From NCBI GenBank assembly GCA_037126765.1, contig JBBCBC010000033.1, positions 13,840,085-13,904,084 of the forward strand: a DNA stretch of 64,000 nt, read 5' to 3'. The position numbers and the translations under genes were made by a program. The notes beneath the pieces are model-generated. The model was given only the letters and a program-made list of their open reading frames with translations. It was not told the origin of the DNA and ran no database searches. Origin of the DNA: Stenogyne calaminthoides. Its lineage: Eukaryota; Streptophyta; Magnoliopsida; Lamiales; Lamiaceae. Positions 58,182-64,000 of the stretch are shown one piece after another. The number at the start of each line of letters is the position of its first letter. The first letter of the stretch is position 1.

Positions 58182-58578
58182 TGTTGATAATGTTTTGGCA
58201 TAATTCATCAAAACTAAAATATCCCAACAATTTCCCCCTTTTCAGTATGTCACTGAAGACACTGAGACTCAGAGTAACCTGAAGATCAGAAGACTACCAG
58301 AAGATCAAGAAGACCAGAAGACCAGAAGACCTACATCAGTCGAGTCTGCAAATTCTGCTAAGACAATCTGCATCAGAAGACTCTATCAGGTAGATTGATC
58401 AGTTATCTGATTAGGTCAGCTCACACCTGGTGTTAACCAAAATGGTACACCAGATCATATGAATCTTCTATAAGAACAATGTCAAACTTCAATTGGAATC
58501 ACTCTGCCCTCACCCCAGTTTTATATGCATTACATGGTATTTTCCGCACACATGGGGTTTCCTAATCCGGGACCAACA
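58182..58578 (+). repeat. Chimeric 5' LTR of D3
   Basis: Three parts. 58183-58245 is an inverted copy of the PPT and LTR start found at 58699-58762. 58246-58490 is B-family LTR sequence (inverse of about 24100-23850). 58491-58578 is the proper D LTR end (compare 60202-60288). The last junction lies in the 6-bp word AATTGG (58491-58496), shared by both parents. Confidence 0.85.
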
Positions 58579-58712
58579 ATTGGTATTAGAGCGGGAGTTC
58601 AAAAATTCACTAATTTCAAATGTGACCATCTGAACTGATCTATTTAAAACCCCGTTTCTGTAAAAATGCATACATTTTAATGTTTTGGCTTCATTATCAA
58701 AAGGGGGGAAAT
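58579..58712 (+). other. D3 internal domain (134 bp)
   Basis: AT, PBS TGGTATTAGAGC, about 100 bp without ORF, PPT CAAAAGGGGGGAAAT. It corresponds in order and length to 33095-32961 and 35052-34918. Confidence 0.9.
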
Positions 58713-60288
58713 TATTGGGATATTTTAGTTTTGATGAATTATGCCAAAACATTATCAACTTGTGTTATTCAAGCTAATTTACAGATAACAAGTTGAGGGG
58801 AAACGAAAGAACAAGTTGAGGGGGAACTCACGAAATCAGAAGAAGATGATCGAGATCAGACGAGGTTGCAGACAAGACTGATCTAGATCAGATGAGTTAG
58901 ATGAGTTCCGGAGTTAACTGATGAGCTGTGCAAATCAAATGTGAAGAAAAGCTAAAGCCAGCAAATCAGAAGAGAAGGTTGCAGATCAGAAGATGAGTAG
59001 ATGAGACTGATCAAGATCAGACGTGATCGAGATCAGATAAGATAATCTGATATTCTAACCTGATGTACTTACCTGATGTTATCCTGATATGTTGATCTGA
59101 AGAAGTGTTGATCTGATCAGTCGAGCTGATCAGATCAGGCAAGAAGAAATCAGATAGTCTGAGTCAAGTGACCTGAGGGTCAGTAAGTAAATGTAGCCTG
59201 AGTGTCAGTATGTCTGATCAGACAAGGTCCGCTGAAGAAAAGTCTGCTGAATCAAGAAACCTGAGACTCAGTAAGTTATTGAAGAAACTGAGACTCAGAT
59301 AAACCTGAAGGCTCAGATAAACCTGAAGGCTCAGATAAACTTGAAGTCTCAGATAAACCTGAAGGCTCAGATAAACCTGAAGGCTCAGATAAATCTGAAG
59401 GCTCGGATAAACTTGAAGACTCAGATAGAACTGAAGACTCAGATAAACCTGAAGACTCAGATAGAACTGAAGATCCTGAGACTCAGAAGAAACTGAAGAT
59501 TATAGTCGTTAGAATTCAGCTGACGTGGACCAATGAGAGGAAGACAACAAGCCTGCAAAAGCTGCAAAAAGCTACAGAATAGTATGGATTTGAATGTGAC
59601 TCCATCAAATCCACACTATAAATACAAGTTCTCCCTTCATTATTCGTGGTAGAAGAGTGGAAAAATGCGTGAAACACCCATCAAGTCAAATCATTTAGCA
59701 TTTCCACCATAGAACACTGAGCAAGAAATACACGCATATATTCAAGAGTGTTCTACCCTAGATCTAAGCACAAATGTAATATCCTAAGCTTAGAGAGATT
59801 TTCCCATCCTTAGCATTGAGGCTAAACAAATGTAAGGGAAAATCTCAACCTTGTTGGAAACTAAACAAACCTTACCCAAATCAGTTTGGTAGGATAAGTT
59901 TGTAGGTGAGTGGGAACTCGGTAAACATCTAGCAATCCCGAAAGGGAGGGTAGGCGATCCCGTGAGGGTGATAAGTCCCGTTGGAGTTTGAACTCGGTAA
60001 ACATCTGTTGGGTGTTGGACTAACAAGTTAAAATAAGTCCAGTTGGTTAAGTTGGTGCCCCTGATGATAGGTAAGAGTGGATGTAGGAGTTGGACTCCGA
60101 ACTACTATAAAATCGTGTGTTCTTTACTGCTTTATGTTCTTACTTGCCATATGCATTTGATTATAAGCAAAACACAACACATCGTTCTTAAAAAGCAAAA
60201 AATTGGAATCACTCTGCCCTCACCCCTGTTTTATATGCATTACATGGTATTTTCCGCACACATGGGGTTTCCTAATCCGGGACCAACA
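58713..60288 (+). repeat. 3' LTR of D3
   Basis: It starts TATTGGGATATTTTAG (first G of the usual TGTTGGG changed to A) and ends CCGGGACCAACA. TATA CTATAAATAC at 59616-59625. Confidence 0.9.
59283..59480. repeat. LTR minisatellite of D3, 18-bp unit
   Basis: About ten units of the form CTCAGATAAACCTGAAGG with few changes; the most regular example of the array found in all A, B and D LTRs. Confidence 0.88.
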
Positions 60289-60293
60289 AAAAC

Positions 60294-60449
60294 CCTAAAT
60301 CAATTTTAGGGAGTCTTCTCGAAGAAGATGAGCCAAGCAAAACAAAACAATAGGGGTGCAGTTAAATGGATTAAATCGGCCGTGCCCCACGATTTGAATA
60401 AAAAAAATTAATTTGTTCAAAAATTATGCAATTAATCAAAGAGCCTGAG
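60294..60449 (-). other. Leader of E2, outer part
   Basis: Between PBS and the D3 insertion. No ORF. It continues at 58176 after D3. Confidence 0.65.
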
Positions 60450-60461
60450 CTCTTATACCAT
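60450..60461 (-). other. Primer-binding site of E2
   Basis: The minus strand reads TGGTATAAGAGC, the initiator tRNA-Met type with one change, one base after the LTR. Confidence 0.88.
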
Positions 60462-60462
60462 T

Positions 60463-62008
60463 GTTGGAATATAGAGGCACGTAAACACGTAATACATGCG
60501 CAGCGGAAATAAATAGTTCACCAACAACGAACATACAATTGCATAATTGAGTACAAATAAACATAAAGAGAAACCTTACAACAGATCAAAGGCATATTTC
60601 TCAACTATGGTATCCACGTAATCCCCGTGAACAGATTTGCAAGGATTTGCCAGCGTTGAATCTGAGACGGAATTTGCAAGGAAAACTCCTATCCTATATT
60701 TATGGAGAAACTAGGTTTTCTTGTTGTAGTAAATAATGAATCCCGGGACCTCATATATATAGGGAGAGAATAACTTATATCTTAAGCAAATCTTTATTAG
60801 GAAGATAATTCCTAATTTTGAAAACCATATCTCAAAGATATATTTTTCCCTATATATATTTTCCTACAATAATATTCCATAATATTATTTTGAGATTCTT
60901 ATTTAATTAAATCTAATTTAATTAAATAATAATAATAATTAATTCCAAATTAATATATTATTAATTCTCCATAAATTAAATATTAAAATTCAATTTAGTA
61001 CTTAATCAACCAACTCTAATCCGTATACAGGAGTTACTTATTATGTGACCCATAGACCCTCATATATCGAACGATTTGTCAAACTAATGGTCTTAATTGA
61101 ACCCTAGACAATAAATCAGACATTCTCAATATATGAGGTATGTTGCGAGAAACGTGCAACTACCTGTAACTGTAACATGGGCTATTGCGATTTCCTCCTT
61201 TCATTCACGAATACTCGATTAGCCTTGAACATGATGAAGTGTCTAATCAAATAGCTTAATCGATTTATCTCAAATCACTAATTGATCATTCGTGTCACCC
61301 TTGGTCACAAAGTCCAAGGAGACGTGCATTGGCCAATGACTTTGATGCAATTATGACGAGAAGATGAGTATTCTCTCTAAATCCACTTTGAGGAATGAAT
61401 CCTTTTCTTGGCTCAACTACCACGCACATGCATTTTGTGATGAACCCAATCCAAGCCATATCTACCCATGGAAGGGTGTAAGGGTCGGTCATGGTCAAAG
61501 TTCATCACTCCACACATGTCGTGCGTAATGACCTCAAGTCAAAGGAGTATCGCATCGTTCCCACTAACCGAGACACCCGTAGACACATATAGTGGAACTA
61601 CATCAAACGGTTGCTCAGATAGGTATATCAATACCCTCTAAGGTATTTGCGCATCCATCATGAGATACATAGTATCTCGTAGTAAGTGAGATCTTAATAC
61701 ACTCTCTAAGAGTATGATGCAGATCGCACACCGATCTCCATTGCATCATCAATATCCCATTCTCGATGATCCTTGATCGGGGCTGTTTGAGAATCATGCT
61801 TAAGTCATCTGAGTTCTCACATACTCAATGACAGCAGTGATTCAAGGGAACACAGATATGAACAAATGCAAACAATCAAACATAATATTTTAATAAGTGT
61901 AATGCCTTACATTTAATATTAAATAAACAATAATATTAAACCAACACTGAATATTATCTTAGTATTATATCCATACAAAGGATTTTCTGTAGGACACTAA
62001 CACTAACA
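60463..62008 (-). repeat. 5' LTR of E2
   Basis: 1546 bp, TGTTGGAATATAG to CACTAACACTAACA in plus-strand reading. TATA-like at 60762-60752. Next to it on the right is the K aORF, whose flanking word ATGCTGG (minus) equals the flank of the LTR at 44242. Confidence 0.92.
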
Positions 62009-62506
62009 CCAGCATCGAACTTTGCGCTTGTTCAACAACAAAGCTTACTTTGGGATAGATATGGTCAAGCTTATCAGCAGAATTGTTGACCCTTTTCGTT
62101 GCATCGGTAAAATCAGTTTGCAGCTTGGTGATCTGGGCCATTTTCTCATTCATCATCAGCGTGAATTGCTAATTTCTGCTTTCCTCGAGCTTAGCCATCT
62201 TCTCGTTTACTTCAATCATTTTATCAGCAGTGGTATCTCTAAAGTCCTCACTCAATCTCATGCAGTGAGTAGAGACATTTTAACTTTCTGTTCAGATGGC
62301 AGTTTCCAAGGTTCTTAGCACAAAGAAGCTCACATCATCCCCGAACATTTGATCCATGTTAGCACGAAATGTGTTCTTGATGTACTTCATCAGATTTTTC
62401 TCCAAGTTAGGAGAGTTTCGAAGAATTTGAACTACCTGACCTGCTAATGTTGAGGGGCCCTCGACCTGCATATCTTCAGCTTGACTCCTCTCGTGATCGA
62501 AACATC
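62009..62506 (-). pseudogene. K5': internal part of a B-like aORF
   Basis: Minus-strand coding text with stops: VEGPSTLAGQVVQILRN, MKYIKNTFRANMDQMFGDD, EKMAQITKLQTDFTDATKRV and KVSFVVEQAQSSM, a coiled-coil part like the middle of the B aORF. It stops at the E2 LTR. Its natural continuation (the C-terminal part) is found at 54056 on the other strand. Confidence 0.7.
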
Positions 62507-62530
62507 AATTGCGTGTTACATTGTAGTTAA

Positions 62531-64000
62531 TGTTGGGAGATGCATTTAATAAAGAATATTTTGATTAGATCCCAAAACCCCTGAGTATGACATGTTGTTG
62601 GGATAATATTGATTTGAATAACCGAGTCGATTTTACATCTTATTCTTTGATAAAGTTATTTATCACCGATGATGTTATCATTGAATGTTACATATATTTA
62701 CCATGTATAATAAATAGAGAGATATAGATTGTAGTTTGATTTTAATAAAGAAGATTCTAAAGACCCAAGATGACATGTTTAATATTGAAGAAACCGAAGA
62801 CTGTTCGATGTTAGTTTCAAGAATATAGATCGTTTGATTTTGAAGATTCTAAGACTCAAGAAGAAATCAAGACTCGAGAAAGTAACTCAAGACTCAAGAA
62901 GTTCTTGAAAAAAAAAATGAAGACTCAAGATGACACTAAAGACTCAAGATGTCATCAAGACACCGGAAGTGTCGATGATATCAAGACTCGATTATGTCAC
63001 TAAAGACTCAAGTCTCAAAGATGTCATCAAGACATCAAGACTCAAGAAGTCACTAAAGACTCAGTATGACATTGAAGACTCAGTATGTCACTCAAGATTC
63101 GAAGACATCAAGACTCGAAAGACATCAAGACTCAAAAAGACATCAAGTCTTAGAAGATATCAAGACACTAAAGACACAAAGAGTTATCAAGACTCACTAA
63201 GATATCAATACTCAAGATAACCTCGAATGTTCCGAGGCACTGAATAATATCTATCTGAAGGCTACAAAACTAAGAAAAACACGGATATTCAGAAAAATAG
63301 ATATTGTCCCAGACGTTCACATGCAGACAAAAGGAACTAAGTCTAAGTGTTGTTTAAGGTTATCTCATTCAGAGAGATTGACCAAAAAGAGCCGTTATGT
63401 TTGTCTACATTTATCAAGACAAGAACCAATCGAGGAAGACAACATCAGACTTTAATAACACCGAAAAGCTTACAGTCATCAAAGCATGTCATTAGTGCTA
63501 TGTTCCAAACTGCAAAAAGAGGTGATTGGCTACATGAAAGCATATTTCCTAAAACATGCAAGGGAGTATTCAAACCCTAAAAATAGCCGTTCATCAAACA
63601 CCATAAGAGGAAACTCATAAAGCTATCTCCTCCAACGGATAGTTTTTCAAGAGTGACCTTGGTGAAGTTGCCTATAAATACTAGTGACCCTTTACATTGA
63701 GAGGTTACTGGAAATTTGAAAGCAACTCAAGAGCTCATTCGTATTATTGCAAATTGAAGCACTCGAAAAACCTAGAATTTCCCAAGTGTTTCACATTGAA
63801 GAGAGCTCATTCACTAAGCCTAGATTGATAAGATATATCCAAAGATTAGTAGAGATATCCTAGCCTTTGCATTGTACTTATTGTAAAGGATATCTCATCC
63901 TAGTTGGAAACAACCAGAAACCCAAACCCTTTGTAAGGTAGTTTGAGTGTGTTTGTTGGTGAGTTGGAGTTGTAAAGAGTTAGTAAGCTACAATGAGTTA
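62531..64000 (+). repeat. J: A-family LTR, plus strand, cut by the right edge
   Basis: It starts TGTTGGGAGATGCATTTAAT and follows the inverse of the A LTR (GATCCCAAAACCCCTGAGTA, later CAACGGATAGTTTTTCAAGAG, then the GTAAGCTAC array). The first 600 bases are more divergent, with many CTCAAGA/CTCGA words instead of CTCAG words. No polypurine tract precedes it, so it is a 5' or solo LTR. Confidence 0.82.

Larger units (their letters stand above)
58182..60288 (+). mobile_element. Element D3: D-type non-autonomous LTR element with a chimeric 5' LTR
   Basis: Flanked by AAAAC at 58177-58181 and 60289-60293. 5' LTR-like part 58182-58578 (397 bp, mosaic), PBS 58581-58592 (TGGTATTAGAGC), internal domain 58579-58712 (134 bp), PPT 58700-58712, 3' LTR 58713-60288 (1576 bp). 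The internal domain is the same size as those of D1. No coding capacity. Confidence 0.88.
56191..62008 (-). mobile_element. Element E2: 5' end of a Tork-like copia, minus strand, split by D3
   Basis: 5' LTR 62008-60463, PBS 60461-60450, leader 60449-60289 and 58181-56449, and the first 86 codons of Gag (56448-56191). D3 sits in the leader at a perfect 5-bp duplication. The element ends abruptly at 56191 against the K LTR. Confidence 0.85.

Noticed and set aside
57790..58230. GC-rich overlapping ORFs on both strands, up to 146 codons
   Set aside because: GC-rich leader of E2. Overlapping frames on both strands and no recognisable motif point to chance openness.
59283..59480. CRISPR-like array
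   Set aside because: Units are contiguous 18-bp repeats without unique spacers, inside a plant LTR.
61295..61498. Recurrent ORF beginning MTITDA/MTMTDP in the E LTRs (also 44752 and 53017)
   Set aside because: LTR sequence shared by copies; the reading is on opposite sense in different copies relative to the element and has no recognisable domain.
62596..62620. A further nested LTR beginning TTGTTGGGATAATATT inside J
   Set aside because: The sequence aligns, with divergence, to the normal continuation of A/D LTRs (CATGTTCAGGATAATCTTGAT), so no insertion is needed.

Overview
The window is 64 kb of plant repeat DNA, almost certainly nuclear DNA from a eudicot. The evidence is the Ty1/copia polyproteins, primer-binding sites matching the 3' end of initiator tRNA-Met (TGGTATCAGAGC type), long AT-rich LTRs and a tRNA-derived SINE. 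I see no intact host gene, no rRNA or tRNA gene and no CRISPR array. I cannot fix the plant family from sequence alone. Element letters below are mine.

Left third (1-24450). Two Sirevirus-like copia elements lie on the minus strand. Element A (1-9422, cut by the left edge) is inserted inside the 3' LTR of element B (9423-24450). Both have the order 5' LTR, tRNA-Met PBS, gag, protease, integrase, reverse transcriptase, RNase H, then a long extra ORF (aORF) before the polypurine tract and 3' LTR. All are broken by stops and frameshifts. Between pol and aORF, B also carries a small plus-strand (antisense) gene-like unit with its own TATA box. B itself interrupts the pol of a third, plus-strand copia element C.

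Middle (24451-39017). Only the RNase H end and 3' LTR of C remain. Its LTR is split by a solo gypsy-type LTR (H, TSD AAAGG). H is split by element D1 (TSD AGATT), and a D1 LTR is split by element D2 (TSD CTAAG). D1 is striking: about 1.8-kb LTRs separated by internal domains of only 135 bp that hold just a PBS and a PPT, repeated as LTR-internal-LTR-internal-LTR. It looks like a non-autonomous partner of the A/B type elements.

Right part (39018-64000). A short non-TE stretch holds a SINE with a 13-bp TSD. Then follow pieces of A-family elements (F1, F2), Tork-like copia element E (E1 plus, E2 minus), two inverted pieces of a B-like element (K), a third D element (D3, TSD AAAAC) with a chimeric 5' LTR, and the start of another A-family LTR (J) running off the right edge.

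The reading is an old nest in which autonomous Sirevirus-like elements supplied the proteins and the D elements parasitised them. Later decay came through stops, deletions, inversion and unequal recombination. Sharp blocks where CAG/CTG words are replaced by CG/GA words relative to sister copies suggest either local mutation or a consensus error and should be resolved before dating anything.
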